A stretch of 64,000 bases of DNA from Prochlorococcus sp. AG-402-I23 (GCA_003216915.1 QCIB01000004.1:1-64000), one strand, 5' to 3'; counted from the first letter of the stretch, positions 47,472-56,616 are shown. Notes: a model not told the origin generated them from the sequence alone. Program-made: numbers and translations.

Positions 47472-47553
47472 TGGGAGCGGTCGGACTTGAACCGACATAC
47501 CCGAAGGTGCCGCATTTTGAGTGCGGTGCGTCTACCAATTCCACCACGCTCCC
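47472..47553 (-). tRNA. tRNA-Leu (anticodon CAA)
   Basis: Class II tRNA of 82 nt. Acceptor GGGAGCG pairs with CGCTCCC, anticodon stem CCGCA/TGCGG encloses CTCAAAA with anticodon CAA, and there is a long variable arm (CACCTTCGGGTA) and T-loop TTCAAGT. Discriminator A73; CCA not encoded. argD begins 5 bases beyond its 3' end on the same strand. Confidence 0.96.
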
Positions 47554-47580
47554 AAGGCTTTTGAAAAAATGAACTTTTTT

Positions 47581-47586
47581 ATTATA
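47581..47586 (-). promoter_or_regulatory. -10 element of the tRNA-Leu / argD transcript
   Basis: On the minus strand the sequence reads TATAAT, a perfect -10 consensus, 27 bases before the tRNA 5' end. No good -35 box is seen. It would drive tRNA-Leu and, by read-through, argD and folC. Confidence 0.5.
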
Positions 47587-47833
47587 ACAAAAATCACCTT
47601 ATTGACTATTGTTTTGTTCAAGGAACAGTGATCAAGATAAAGTTTGTTAATAGTTAATCTTTTCGATAAAAAAATAGAATTATAATTATTGAATTTCTGA
47701 CAAGAAATGAGGTAAAAAATGAAAAATTAAACATCTATGATACATTTTTGTGTTTAAATACGAGTAAAAGCCTTTTTTTTTTGGAGATAACTTCATAATT
47801 AGTAATATTGTGTTATATTAATTAAAAAAACAA

Positions 47834-47941
47834 ATGTCCAAAATTCAAGCTAAAAAATTATCCTTAAAATTTGCCCCTTACCTCTTTGTTGCAGTGACTA
47901 TATTGACAGCATTCGGATCCAATAATGGAACTTGGGCATGA
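47834..47941 (+). CDS. 35-residue hydrophobic microprotein ORF
   Basis: ATG at 47834 opens a frame that starts MSKIQAKKLSLKFAPYL, then has a hydrophobic segment (LFVAVTILTAFG) and ends GTWA. It looks like a basic N-terminus plus one membrane helix or signal. A -10-like TATATT at 47814-47819 would give a very short leader. The stop overlaps the ATG of the next ORF (ATGA). It lies in a 531-base stretch between tRNA-Leu and murA that otherwise holds no gene. No family recognised. Confidence 0.45.
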   Translation: MSKIQAKKLSLKFAPYLFVAVTILTAFGSNNGTWA

Positions 47942-48048
47942 ATGAATTTAAGTTCAATGGTTTGAATAAAATTTGGTCTAATCGCTTTTTAGTGTTGTTG
48001 GTATTATTTTTGGGTTGTATTTCACTAATCAATATTGCTTACGTTTGA
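47938..48048 (+). CDS. 36-residue single-helix microprotein ORF
   Basis: ATG at 47938, overlapping the previous stop by 4 bases. The protein has a polar N-terminus (MNEFKFNGLNKIWSNR) and then a membrane helix (FLVLLVLFLGCISLINIAYV). The overlap and matched topology suggest the two microproteins are made together, as with small photosystem or transporter subunits, but neither matches a subunit I know. It ends 36 bases before the convergent murA stop. Confidence 0.45.
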   Translation: MNEFKFNGLNKIWSNRFLVLLVLFLGCISLINIAYV

Positions 48049-48084
48049 ATCAACTGTTATATTTTTAAAATTTTTTAGAAAATA

Positions 48085-49455
48085 CTAAGCTGCTTTGAGT
48101 TTTGAAAGATTTTCAGATTTGGGATTAATTTTATATCCATTCTCCTCAAAAGTACTTCTACTAATCTCTCTAATTATTTTAATACCTAAATTTTTTAGTT
48201 TTAATTCAAAATTTTCATATCCTCTATCTAGATGTTCTAATCCATAGATCTTACTACTACCTTTTGCGATGATTCCTGCAATTATTAATGCAGCTGATGA
48301 CCTTAAATCTGAGCCTACTAGATTCATCCCATTAATTGTTTTAACACCTTTTATGTGAGCTACGTTTTTGTTTAGTTTTATATGGGCACCCATTTCATTA
48401 AGTAAATAAATATGATTCATTCTGTTTTCGAAAATTGTTTCAGTTATTTTTGATTCACCATTTGCGATTGTCATTAGAGCTGTAAATGGTGCCTGCAAAT
48501 CAGTAGGAAAGCCTGGAAAAGGAGCTGTTTCAATATCTACTCCTTTAATCTCTTTACTCTTGATTGAAATAGAATTACCTTTAATTGTTATTTTACTCCC
48601 ACTCTCTTGAAGCTTATTAGTAACAGCCTCAAGATGATGAGGGATTACTGGAGAAATTGTTATTGAAGAGGAAGTTGCAGCAGCAGCTATTAAAAAAGTT
48701 CCAGCTTCAATTCGATCTGGAATTACTTTATGTATACAACCGCCTAGATTATTAACACCATCAATAATTATTGTTTCTTTACCGGAGTCATAAATTTTTG
48801 CCCCCATTTTATTAAGCATTTGGCATAAATCTTGAACTTCAGGCTCTCTAGCAGCATTTTCAATAGTAGTCCTTCCTTTAGCTAAAGATGCAGCCATTAT
48901 TAAAGTTTCAGTCGCACCTACACTTGGACACTTTAATTTAATATGAGTTCCATGAAGTCTATTTTTGTTTCCCCTTATTTTTGCCTTGACAATTCCCTCT
49001 TCAATAATTATGTCTGCTCCTAACGCGATTAGTCCATTAATGTGCTCGTCTATTGGCCTTGAGCCAATATTGCATCCACCTGGTAAGGGTACTTGCGCTT
49101 CTCCAAATTTAGTTAATAGTGCACCTATACAAAAGAAACTAGCTCTTAATTCTTTAACAAGTTTATATGGAAGTTCTTTAATCGAAATAGTTGTTGGATC
49201 TATTTCTAGTTTGTTGTTTTTATGAACTAAATTTACTCCTAAATTTATTAGGATATTCCCCATTTTTTCAATGTCAGTGAGAAAAGGTACATTTTCAAGA
49301 ATTATTTTTTCATTAGTTAGCAATGATGAGGCTAATAAAACTAAGGCGGAATTCTTCGCACCACTTATCTCAACTATTCCATTTAACTTGCCTTGGCCAA
49401 GAATCTTTAAATTTTGCGATTTAAGATATGACTTCGTTTTGCTTCCGCAAATCAT
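48085..49455 (-). CDS. murA: UDP-N-acetylglucosamine 1-carboxyvinyltransferase
   Basis: First committed step of peptidoglycan synthesis. SGAKNSALVLLASSLLT (31-47) and the active-site loop PLPGGCNIGSRPID, with the phosphoenolpyruvate-reactive C128, are present, as is DLRSSAALIIAG near the end. Length 456, about 37 longer than E. coli MurA; the extra is split between both termini. ATG start at 49455, divergent from the SpoU methyltransferase gene. Confidence 0.96.
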   Translation of the reverse strand: MICGSKTKSYLKSQNLKILGQGKLNGIVEISGAKNSALVLLASSLLTNEKIILENVPFLTDIEKMGNILINLGVNLVHKNNKLEIDPTTISIKELPYKLVKELRASFFCIGALLTKFGEAQVPLPGGCNIGSRPIDEHINGLIALGADIIIEEGIVKAKIRGNKNRLHGTHIKLKCPSVGATETLIMAASLAKGRTTIENAAREPEVQDLCQMLNKMGAKIYDSGKETIIIDGVNNLGGCIHKVIPDRIEAGTFLIAAAATSSSITISPVIPHHLEAVTNKLQESGSKITIKGNSISIKSKEIKGVDIETAPFPGFPTDLQAPFTALMTIANGESKITETIFENRMNHIYLLNEMGAHIKLNKNVAHIKGVKTINGMNLVGSDLRSSAALIIAGIIAKGSSKIYGLEHLDRGYENFELKLKNLGIKIIREISRSTFEENGYKINPKSENLSKLKAA

Positions 49456-49661
49456 TAAGACTTATTTTATTAGGTTCATCATGACAAACTAATAATATTA
49501 AGTCCACCCTATGTAACGTCACGAATATTAATTAAAAGTGAAAATGTATTTTTTTTTGGGAAATAAAAATTTAATAAATATATTGATCAAAATATTTAAG
49601 TAATTAAAATATAGTTGATAACGAATTTTTCAAATTACTCATAGAAAATACTTTTTTAAAA

Positions 49662-50486
49662 ATAACTAGTAAAAACAATAATCTAGTTAAAAGATTTAGA
49701 TCATTTAAAAGGGGATCATCTCCAAAAGATCAAGACTTTTTTTGCATAGAAGGGACACATCTCATTGAAGAATTGCTGAAGTCTGGGAAAAATCCCTCTA
49801 AGATTTTAGTTACCGAAAAATGGCTAAGAAAAAATCAAAATCTAAGCAAAAAATTTCATCAGTCATTAATAAATATTGTCTCAGAGGAAGTCTTGGCATC
49901 TGCGATTTCAACAATTAATCCAGATGGGATAGCAGCTTTAGTAGAGATTTCAGCAATAACCAATTATCAATTTAATATAAAAGATGATTTTGTTCTTGTT
50001 CTCGACAGGATTCAAGATCCTGGGAACATGGGTAATCTTTTTAGAACTGCTTTAGCTGCTGGTGTTGATGCAATTTTTTTAGCTGGAGGTGCGCACCCAT
50101 TAGGCCAAAAGGTATTAAGGGCATCCTCTGGTGCCGTTTTTCATCTGCCATTTTTAAGATTCGATGGAACTGAAGAAGAAATATTAAATTCTTTACTTAA
50201 GTCTTTGTCTGAACTAACAAATGTAGGATTTAAGATTTTCTCTACTAGTAGCAATAATAATAGTTCAAAAAAACCTTCAAAACCTTACTGGGAAGTTGAT
50301 TGGTCTAGATGTACCGCATTAATTTTGGGTAATGAAGGTCAAGGTATTCATAAAAAAATTCAAGAAGCTTTTAATGAAACAATTACAATTCCGCATAGTG
50401 AGCTTGTAGAATCATTAAATGTGGCTTGTGTTGCAGTTCCTTTATTACTTGAACGAAAAAGAGTCGCATACACCTCTAATAAATAA
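49662..50486 (+). CDS. SpoU/TrmH-family RNA 2'-O-methyltransferase, non-canonical start suspected
   Basis: SPOUT methyltransferase. The catalytic part has LDRIQDPGNMGNLFRTALAAG, LRASSGAVFHLPF, LILGNEGQGI and IPHSELVESLNVACVAVPLLLE, the three family motifs. The first ordinary start in frame is TTG at 49773. The frame is open upstream to a stop at 49605, and that sequence encodes ITSKNNNLVKRFRSF and QDFFCIEGTHLIEE, which match the N-terminal substrate-binding domain of the family. No ATG, GTG or TTG lies in that stretch. The start drawn here is ATA 49662, where homologues usually carry Met before TS; it is a guess. Confidence 0.8.
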   Translation: MTSKNNNLVKRFRSFKRGSSPKDQDFFCIEGTHLIEELLKSGKNPSKILVTEKWLRKNQNLSKKFHQSLINIVSEEVLASAISTINPDGIAALVEISAITNYQFNIKDDFVLVLDRIQDPGNMGNLFRTALAAGVDAIFLAGGAHPLGQKVLRASSGAVFHLPFLRFDGTEEEILNSLLKSLSELTNVGFKIFSTSSNNNSSKKPSKPYWEVDWSRCTALILGNEGQGIHKKIQEAFNETITIPHSELVESLNVACVAVPLLLERKRVAYTSNK

Positions 50487-50493
50487 ATAAAAA

Positions 50494-51933
50494 GTGACTG
50501 ATTCAAGTTTTGATTTTGATTTAATCGTAATAGGAGCAGGATATGGGGGTTTTGATGCCGCTAAACATGCTGCTGGTAAGGGAATGAAAGTCGCAATAGT
50601 AGAATCTTCTGATATGGGAGGAACTTGTGTTAACAAGGGTTGTGTTCCATCAAAAGCTCTTTTGGCTGCAAGTGGAAAAGTTAGAGAAATAGCTGATTAT
50701 GAACATTTAGCTAAATTTGGTATTCACGCTTCCCCAGTTAGGTTCGAGAGATCAAAAATTGCAGATCATGCAAATAATTTAGTTTTAAATGTTAGAGAAA
50801 ATTTAACAAAAACTCTTAAAAGGAGTGGAGTTGAAATTATTTTGGGCATTGGCAGAATTGAAGGAAATCAACAAGTAGGTGTAAGAGATAAAAACGGAAT
50901 TGATAAAATTTACACATGTAAGAATATTGTTATAGCGACTGGTTCTTCTCCTTTTGTGCCCCGTGGAATAACTTTGGATAATAGGACTGTATTTACTAGT
51001 GATGATGCGGTTAAACTTGAGTGGCTTCCTAGATGGATAGCAATTATTGGAAGCGGATATATAGGACTAGAATTTGCTGATGTTTATACCGCGCTTGGTT
51101 GTGAAGTTACCATGATCGAGGCTTTGGAGAATATTATGCCAACATTTGATCCAGACATCACTAAAATTGCTAAGAAGAATCTTATTCAAGCAAGAGATAT
51201 AGACACAAAATCAAATGTCTTTGCGACAAAAATAACACCAGGATGCCCTGTAAAAATAGAATTGACAGATGCAAAATCTAAGGAAGTTGTAGAAACTTTA
51301 GAAGTTGACGCTGTACTAGTTGCAACTGGCAGAACTCCAAATAGTAATAACTTAAATCTTGAGTCGGTTGGTATTGAAACAGTAAAAGGTTTCATTCCTG
51401 TAGATGATCAAATGAGAGTTAAGAATGGTGATGAAATAATACCTAATATTTGGGCTGTTGGAGATGTAACGGGCAAACTAATGCTTGCCCATACAGCTGC
51501 AGCGCAGGGTACTATTGCTGTTGATAATATTTGCGGTGGTAATGTCGAAATTAACTATAAAAGTATCCCTGCAGCAACCTTTACTCACCCAGAGATAAGT
51601 TCAGTTGGTCTCTCTGAAGCTGAAGCAAAGGAGATATCTTCAGCAGAAAATTTTACTTTGGGAGTTGTCAAAAGTTTCTTTAAGGCTAATTCAAAAGCAT
51701 TGGCTGAATTGGAGAGTGATGGATTGCTAAAGTTGATTTTCAATAAAGATAATGGGAAAGTATTGGGTGCTCATATTTTTGGGTTACATGCAGCTGATTT
51801 AATTCAAGAAATTTCGAATGCTATTTCAAGGAACCAAGATGTAATTGAATTATCTAAAGAAGTTCATACTCATCCCACTCTTAGTGAAGTAGTTGAGGTC
51901 GCATATAAACAAGCGGCTTCTCAAATAAAATAA
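50494..51933 (+). CDS. lpdA: dihydrolipoamide dehydrogenase (E3)
   Basis: FAD disulfide reductase of 2-oxoacid dehydrogenase and glycine cleavage complexes. FAD site GAGYGGFDAAKHA (14-26), redox pair C45/C50 in GTCVNKGC, NAD site IGSGYIGLEFADV, and C-terminal HTHPTLSE with the catalytic His-Glu. Length 479. The start is GTG at 50494, 7 bases after the SpoU gene. Its E1 alpha partner pdhA lies in this window at 60460. Confidence 0.96.
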   Translation: MTDSSFDFDLIVIGAGYGGFDAAKHAAGKGMKVAIVESSDMGGTCVNKGCVPSKALLAASGKVREIADYEHLAKFGIHASPVRFERSKIADHANNLVLNVRENLTKTLKRSGVEIILGIGRIEGNQQVGVRDKNGIDKIYTCKNIVIATGSSPFVPRGITLDNRTVFTSDDAVKLEWLPRWIAIIGSGYIGLEFADVYTALGCEVTMIEALENIMPTFDPDITKIAKKNLIQARDIDTKSNVFATKITPGCPVKIELTDAKSKEVVETLEVDAVLVATGRTPNSNNLNLESVGIETVKGFIPVDDQMRVKNGDEIIPNIWAVGDVTGKLMLAHTAAAQGTIAVDNICGGNVEINYKSIPAATFTHPEISSVGLSEAEAKEISSAENFTLGVVKSFFKANSKALAELESDGLLKLIFNKDNGKVLGAHIFGLHAADLIQEISNAISRNQDVIELSKEVHTHPTLSEVVEVAYKQAASQIK

Positions 51934-51945
51934 TATCTTAAATAA

Positions 51946-52833
51946 ATGGAGATAAGACGCAGGCCACCAAATCCAACAGTAAGGGTAGAAAATTTAGAAT
52001 ACGCTGTACCTCATAGAGAAGCACAAGCAAAAAATATTCTGGAAGAAATTGTATGGCACAAGGATATTGAAATTAAGAATTTTAAAAAAATAGTTTCTTT
52101 AGAAGATCTCATTAAAAGGATTGAAAACCTTCCTGCTCCCAAAGATTTTTATAAAAATATTTTGGAGTCAAAAATAAAACCTGGAGTAATTGCTGAAATA
52201 AAAAAAGCTAGTCCCAGTAAAGGAGTTATTAGAAAAGATTTTAACCCTGAAGACATAGCAATTTGTTATGAAGGATTAGGTGCATCATGTATCTCAGTAC
52301 TTACCGATAAAAGGTTTTTTCAAGGTAGTTATGAAATACTTAAAACTGTAAGGAAGTCAACTAATCTCCCTCTACTCTGCAAAGATTTTATTATTTCTGC
52401 TTATCAGATTTATAAAGCAAGGGAATCTGGTGCTGATGCAATATTATTAATCGCTGCGATTTTAAGTAATGACGATTTAATTTATCTAAAGAAAATAGCT
52501 GACAATTTAAAGATGAGTGTTCTTGTTGAAGTCCATAATGATAATGAATTAGAAAGGATTCTAAAGTTAAAATCTTTTAATTTGATTGGAATAAATAATA
52601 GGGACTTAAAGACTTTTAAAACGGATTTAAAAACAACAATAGAATTGATGCATACATATGCTGATATATTTTTAAAACAAAATATTCTCCCCATTAGTGA
52701 ATCCGGAATTAATTGTGCCGAAGATTTAGAATCGCTTAGATCTATTGGAATCAAGGGAGTATTAATTGGTGAAACTTTTATGAGAGAAAGTGATATTGAA
52801 CAATCTTTCAAGAAATTATTTAACTCAATTTAA
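51946..52833 (+). CDS. trpC: indole-3-glycerol-phosphate synthase
   Basis: Tryptophan synthesis ring closure. The barrel motifs [42 protein letters not shown] and [11 protein letters not shown] are intact, with the catalytic Lys/Glu residues visible. Length 295, including a cyanobacterial N-terminal extension (about 30 residues). ATG start at 51946, 12 bases after lpdA; probably one transcript. Confidence 0.96.
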   Translation: MEIRRRPPNPTVRVENLEYAVPHREAQAKNILEEIVWHKDIEIKNFKKIVSLEDLIKRIENLPAPKDFYKNILESKIKPGVIAEIKKASPSKGVIRKDFNPEDIAICYEGLGASCISVLTDKRFFQGSYEILKTVRKSTNLPLLCKDFIISAYQIYKARESGADAILLIAAILSNDDLIYLKKIADNLKMSVLVEVHNDNELERILKLKSFNLIGINNRDLKTFKTDLKTTIELMHTYADIFLKQNILPISESGINCAEDLESLRSIGIKGVLIGETFMRESDIEQSFKKLFNSI

Positions 52834-52886
52834 TTTTGCCTTCAAATCGTGCTATAAAATTTAATAAAGGGTTGTACTGAAAATAT

Positions 52887-53558
52887 ATGCAGGCTGTAAT
52901 TTTAACAGGTATAGTTGCAGGATTTGTGCATGTTGTTAGTGGCGCTGATCATCTAATTGCAATGGCACCAGCAGCGATTAATAATCCCCAAAAAGCTCTT
53001 AAAAATAGTTTCTCATGGGGCTTGGGACACTCTTCAGGTGTCCTCTTGTTAGCTTTCCTAGCGATTTTTATTAAGGATATTACGCCATTAAACAAATTTT
53101 CCAATATTGCTGAATTCCTAGTTGGAATTTCTCTTCTAATTGTTGGAGTATTTGCTATAAAGAATTCTTTTCAATTAAGTATCCACTCGCATTCCCATAA
53201 GCATGAGAATGGAATTGCCCATCGTCACTTTCACTTTCATGTTAAGGATCAAAAAAATAATAATAAGCACTCACATGCTTTGACAGGTTTAGGCTTGCTA
53301 CACGGTATAGCTGGAGGTTCGCATTTTCTTGCAGTTCTTCCTGCTTTAGCACTACCTTTAACAAGCGCCTTCTTATATTTGATTTCATATTTGATTGGTT
53401 CACTAACAAGTATGAATCTTTTTACTTTTTTAATATCTTTTACCACCTTTAAAGCAAGTCAAAAATTTATTAAAAGATTAATAGCTGTAGCAGGAGGGCT
53501 TTCCTTTTCTTTGGGATTATTTTGGATTCAAAGAAGTGCTTCTGTTTTTTTTAATTAA
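52887..53558 (+). CDS. NicO/UreH-like nickel permease candidate
   Basis: A 223-residue membrane protein with about six helices. HVVSGADHLIAM near the N-terminus resembles the metal-binding HxxxxDH motif of nickel/cobalt permeases, and a central loop is very His-rich (HSHSHKHENGIAHRHFHFH). Its neighbours are nickel superoxide dismutase and its maturation protease, which supports nickel as the substrate. ATG start at 52887. The 3' end overlaps sodX by 42 bases, tail to tail, so the two are not co-transcribed. Confidence 0.82.
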   Translation: MQAVILTGIVAGFVHVVSGADHLIAMAPAAINNPQKALKNSFSWGLGHSSGVLLLAFLAIFIKDITPLNKFSNIAEFLVGISLLIVGVFAIKNSFQLSIHSHSHKHENGIAHRHFHFHVKDQKNNNKHSHALTGLGLLHGIAGGSHFLAVLPALALPLTSAFLYLISYLIGSLTSMNLFTFLISFTTFKASQKFIKRLIAVAGGLSFSLGLFWIQRSASVFFN

Positions 53559-53912
53559 AAAATTTTTTAATTTAGGAATAATTAATTTAGAGGTGACAAT
53601 CCCAATTATTTTTTCGTTATTGATTAATCCAAATTTATTACTATCTTCGCTAAATTCAATATTGTCGCCAAGAACCTCAATATTATTTTGATTCACTGAG
53701 TTTATCCTTTTTATTAAGTTTTTATTTTTAAGTGGATGATTAAAAATAACTATTTGTCGATTTTTTAGTTTTGATTTATTTTTTTTATATATTTTAAAAA
53801 ATACAATATCTCCTTCTTTTAGGTAAGGTAACATCGATTCACCACTAATAATGGCGGTTTTTCTTAAACCTAAAAAAAATAAAATAAAATCTAAAAAACT
53901 ATTGAAAATAAT
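53517..53912 (-). CDS. sodX: nickel-type SOD maturation protease (SodX, S26 family), non-canonical start suspected
   Basis: Signal-peptidase-like protease expected to trim the NiSOD leader. From ATG 53834 the frame starts MLPYLKEGD and would lack the catalytic serine. The codons just before it read AIISGES and supply the S26 motif SGESM.P. Before that lies a membrane helix (FLDFILFFLGL). The frame is open back to a stop at 53922 but contains no ATG, GTG or TTG; only ATC 53918, ATT 53912 and ATT 53909 are possible. ATT 53912 is drawn. The downstream LIKRIN segment probably gives the lysine base, and GDN...FG.I closes the domain. It follows sodN by a few bases. Confidence 0.78.
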   Translation of the reverse strand: MIFNSFLDFILFFLGLRKTAIISGESMLPYLKEGDIVFFKIYKKNKSKLKNRQIVIFNHPLKNKNLIKRINSVNQNNIEVLGDNIEFSEDSNKFGLINNEKIIGIVTSKLIIPKLKNFLIKKNRSTSLNPK

Positions 53913-53917
53913 TCTGA

Positions 53918-54391
53918 TTAACTAGCTTTTACAAAAGCGTCTGATCTTCCTTTTGAAGCCCAGAAAATATTATGAATCTTTTCTACATAACTCATTAGTT
54001 CTTCAGCTTGAGCTAAATCAATATTAACTTTGCATGCACTGCATAATTTAGCTGCCTTCCAAATGGTTTCATGTAAGTCTGGATAAGTTTCTAAGTGAAC
54101 TGGTTTAAAGTAATCTGTCCACAAAATTAGAATTTCTTTCTTTGTTTCTTTTGCTTGCTCTTCTTTAACTGAAACATATCTAGAAAATGTATTACTGTAT
54201 GCAGCCCACTCTGCTGAATCAGTGCTAGAAGGAGCTTCTAGTGCAATAAGTTTTTTTGTCATTGATAAAACTGCTTCAGCAGCAACTCTTGTAGATGCTG
54301 GATCATAAACTCCACAAGGACCATCACAGTGAGCATGGACTGGCATTGGGGATTTTTTATCTAAAAAAGAATTGATGAATTTACTTAACAT
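53918..54391 (-). CDS. sodN: nickel superoxide dismutase
   Basis: NiSOD, which removes superoxide using a nickel hook. The hook HCDGPCGVYDP is present with H21, C22 and C26; the 20-residue leader (MLSKFINSFLDKKSPMPVHA) must be removed so that His becomes the N-terminus. Length 157, as in other cyanobacteria. ATG start at 54391. The sodN-sodX order and the convergent NicO-type gene form the usual nickel cassette, replacing iron SOD in low-iron oceans. Confidence 0.97.
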   Translation of the reverse strand: MLSKFINSFLDKKSPMPVHAHCDGPCGVYDPASTRVAAEAVLSMTKKLIALEAPSSTDSAEWAAYSNTFSRYVSVKEEQAKETKKEILILWTDYFKPVHLETYPDLHETIWKAAKLCSACKVNIDLAQAEELMSYVEKIHNIFWASKGRSDAFVKAS

Positions 54392-54469
54392 TTCAAATAT
54401 AATGTGTTGTATATATATTACTTGGAGATTAACTAAATTGAAAAGTCTTGGATATTTTTCTTACTTAAT

Positions 54470-55090
54470 TTAATTGACTTTTAATAATTCAACTTCAAAT
54501 ATCAAAGTCGCATTTGCGGGTATAACATTTCCTGCCCCTCTTGATCCGTATCCAAGTTCAGGAGGTATTGTTAATTTTCTTTTACCTCCAACTTTCATGC
54601 CTGCGACACCTTCGTCCCAACCTTTTATTACTCGTCCAGCACCTAATGGAAAGCTGAATGGAGCTCTGCCGATACTGGTATCAAATTGTGTCCCGTCTTC
54701 GAGAGTTCCTGTATAATTTACAGTAACTGTTTGCCCAGCAATAGCTTGATCTCCTTCCCCATTTACGATATCCGAAATAATTAGACCACTTTCAGTAGTC
54801 ATTGAATTGCTTTCTGATTGTGTTTCTTCTGCCATAGCGAAAAGGATAGGATTTGGATCTGATGGGTCTAGCTCAAATAAATTATTATTTGAAACATTTG
54901 ATGAGTTTGCAATAGTTGTTTTTTGAATTAATTGAGTTTCTGATTCGGCAGCATTAACAACTTGTGGTGAATTAAATTGACTGAAAAGAGTCAATGAAAC
55001 ACAAAAAACAAGAACTGCAAAACTAATAAAGACTTCTCTCACTAAAATTTTGAAAGTTACTAAAATTAAGTTTACAGAATAAAGGTACAA
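54470..55090 (-). CDS. FKBP-type peptidyl-prolyl isomerase, membrane-anchored or lumenal
   Basis: The FKBP domain occupies about residues 105-206: [36 protein letters not shown] and [15 protein letters not shown] carry the active-site residues. An N-terminal hydrophobic segment (about 19-36) suggests a signal or anchor, probably thylakoid or periplasmic. The frame begins with ATG at 55090, but GTG at 55042 fits better with a standard signal peptide. It is divergent from lnt across 38 bases. Confidence 0.88.
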   Translation of the reverse strand: MYLYSVNLILVTFKILVREVFISFAVLVFCVSLTLFSQFNSPQVVNAAESETQLIQKTTIANSSNVSNNNLFELDPSDPNPILFAMAEETQSESNSMTTESGLIISDIVNGEGDQAIAGQTVTVNYTGTLEDGTQFDTSIGRAPFSFPLGAGRVIKGWDEGVAGMKVGGKRKLTIPPELGYGSRGAGNVIPANATLIFEVELLKVN

Positions 55091-55128
55091 TAAATGAGTG
55101 ATTATAAATTTAATTTCGTAATTTTAGA

Positions 55129-56616
55129 TTGTTAATCCCGACTCAAAATAAAAGTTTAAGACAATATTTTTACCCTTGCTTAGGTGGAATTTTAGGCGGA
55201 ATTTCAGTCTCAACTCACTTTTGGCTGATTTTTATGCCGATATCTTTATTTATTTTATGGGAGGGAAGTGAAAGAAAAATAGCAAATTTTTGGTGGGGCT
55301 TTTTCTTTGTTTTAATAAGTCATTCATGGTTATATGATCTTCATCCATTGACATGGCTCGGGTTTTCATGGTTAGCAAGTTTAATAATTGCCATTTCAAT
55401 ATTATTATTTTGTGCTTTTTGGGGTGGATTTTTAGTTTATTTATGGGGGCTGTTAGTTGAAAGAATTCTCTGGAGAGAAGATGTTTTTAAAATGAAAATT
55501 ATGCCTTTAATCATAAAAGTATTTTTTTTATCTTTGACTTGGGGGATTGGTGAATTGATACTTTCTCAAACACCTTTTTTCTGGATAGGTTTAGGTGAAA
55601 GTCTAGTCCCAGGTGATATTTATCTTGCTGGTTTGGCAAGATGGATTGGTGCAAGTGGTTTATGCGTATTACAAATATTAATTGGATTTTGGATTTTTGT
55701 TAGTCACGGTAGATGGAGAAGAAAACTTCATTTTAAAAAAATATTTATCTTCGGACTTTTTGTTATTTTTTTCTTACATCTATTTGGGGGGTTAACAACT
55801 TCAATTAAAAGAAATTATGAATATCCTGTAGCTATTTGGCAAACCAATATATCAACAAGAGAAAAATTAAAAAGAGATAATGAATTTATTAAAGACAAAC
55901 AATCTATCGCTCAAAAGTATGCTTTAGCCAATCAAGCAAAACTTCTTGTTGCTCCTGAAGGAACTCTATATAATAATTTTTATTTATCTAAAGGCTTTAA
56001 GGTTAATACATTGGCAGGAGGTTTCAGAAATTCTAATAATGAGTTAAGAAGTTCTTTACTCGGATTTCAAATTGGAGATAAATCTTTTACCTCATTTATA
56101 GATAAAAATAGACTTGTTCCATTAGGTGAAAAAATACCTAAATTTTTAGATAGTTTTTCAAGAGGATTATCTGCAGTAGGAGGAATTCAACCAGGCACTG
56201 ATTCAAGATTTTTTGATCCTAAATTTTCACAACCTCTAGCAGTGGCTATCTGTTATGAAATTAGTGATGGATTGAAAATAAGAAAGGCTATTAATAGCGG
56301 TGCAAAACTAATAATAACTGCAGCAAATTTAGATCCCTATCCAACTAAGCTTTATAATCAATTTCTGTCTTTGGCAAGATTGAGAAGTATTGAAAATAAA
56401 AAAGATAATCTACTTGTATCAAACACCGGTCCCTCGGGTTTAGTTAAAGATGATGGAAAAATAATTCAACTTCTAGATTTAAATGTGGAGCAAAATAAAA
56501 TAGTGTTCCCTAATTTTTCATCCCACAGGACCTTCTATACAAAATTTGGAGATAAACCTATTTTGTTATTGTTTATATTTTTTATGGGATTAAATTTCTT
56601 TTGGAAAATTAATTAA
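55129..56616 (+). CDS. lnt: apolipoprotein N-acyltransferase
   Basis: Acylates the N-terminus of lipoproteins at the inner membrane. About seven N-terminal hydrophobic helices (to about residue 230) precede a nitrilase-like domain. The catalytic triad is visible: Glu in LLVAPEGTL, Lys in DKNRLVPLG, and Cys in VAICYEIS. Length 495. The start is TTG at 55129. It converges with mnmA with an 8-base overlap. N-terminal acylation implies diderm-type lipoproteins, consistent with the bamA and lpx genes here. Confidence 0.92.
   Translation: MLIPTQNKSLRQYFYPCLGGILGGISVSTHFWLIFMPISLFILWEGSERKIANFWWGFFFVLISHSWLYDLHPLTWLGFSWLASLIIAISILLFCAFWGGFLVYLWGLLVERILWREDVFKMKIMPLIIKVFFLSLTWGIGELILSQTPFFWIGLGESLVPGDIYLAGLARWIGASGLCVLQILIGFWIFVSHGRWRRKLHFKKIFIFGLFVIFFLHLFGGLTTSIKRNYEYPVAIWQTNISTREKLKRDNEFIKDKQSIAQKYALANQAKLLVAPEGTLYNNFYLSKGFKVNTLAGGFRNSNNELRSSLLGFQIGDKSFTSFIDKNRLVPLGEKIPKFLDSFSRGLSAVGGIQPGTDSRFFDPKFSQPLAVAICYEISDGLKIRKAINSGAKLIITAANLDPYPTKLYNQFLSLARLRSIENKKDNLLVSNTGPSGLVKDDGKIIQLLDLNVEQNKIVFPNFSSHRTFYTKFGDKPILLLFIFFMGLNFFWKIN

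Noticed and set aside
47464-47547. 27-residue N-terminal extension of ArgD beginning MVELVDAPHS
   Set aside because: These codons lie inside the tRNA-Leu gene; ATG 47466 gives a normal ArgD length.
47771-47782. Run of consecutive T as a terminator
   Set aside because: Only a trivial AAAAG/CTTTT pairing precedes it; no stable stem is visible.
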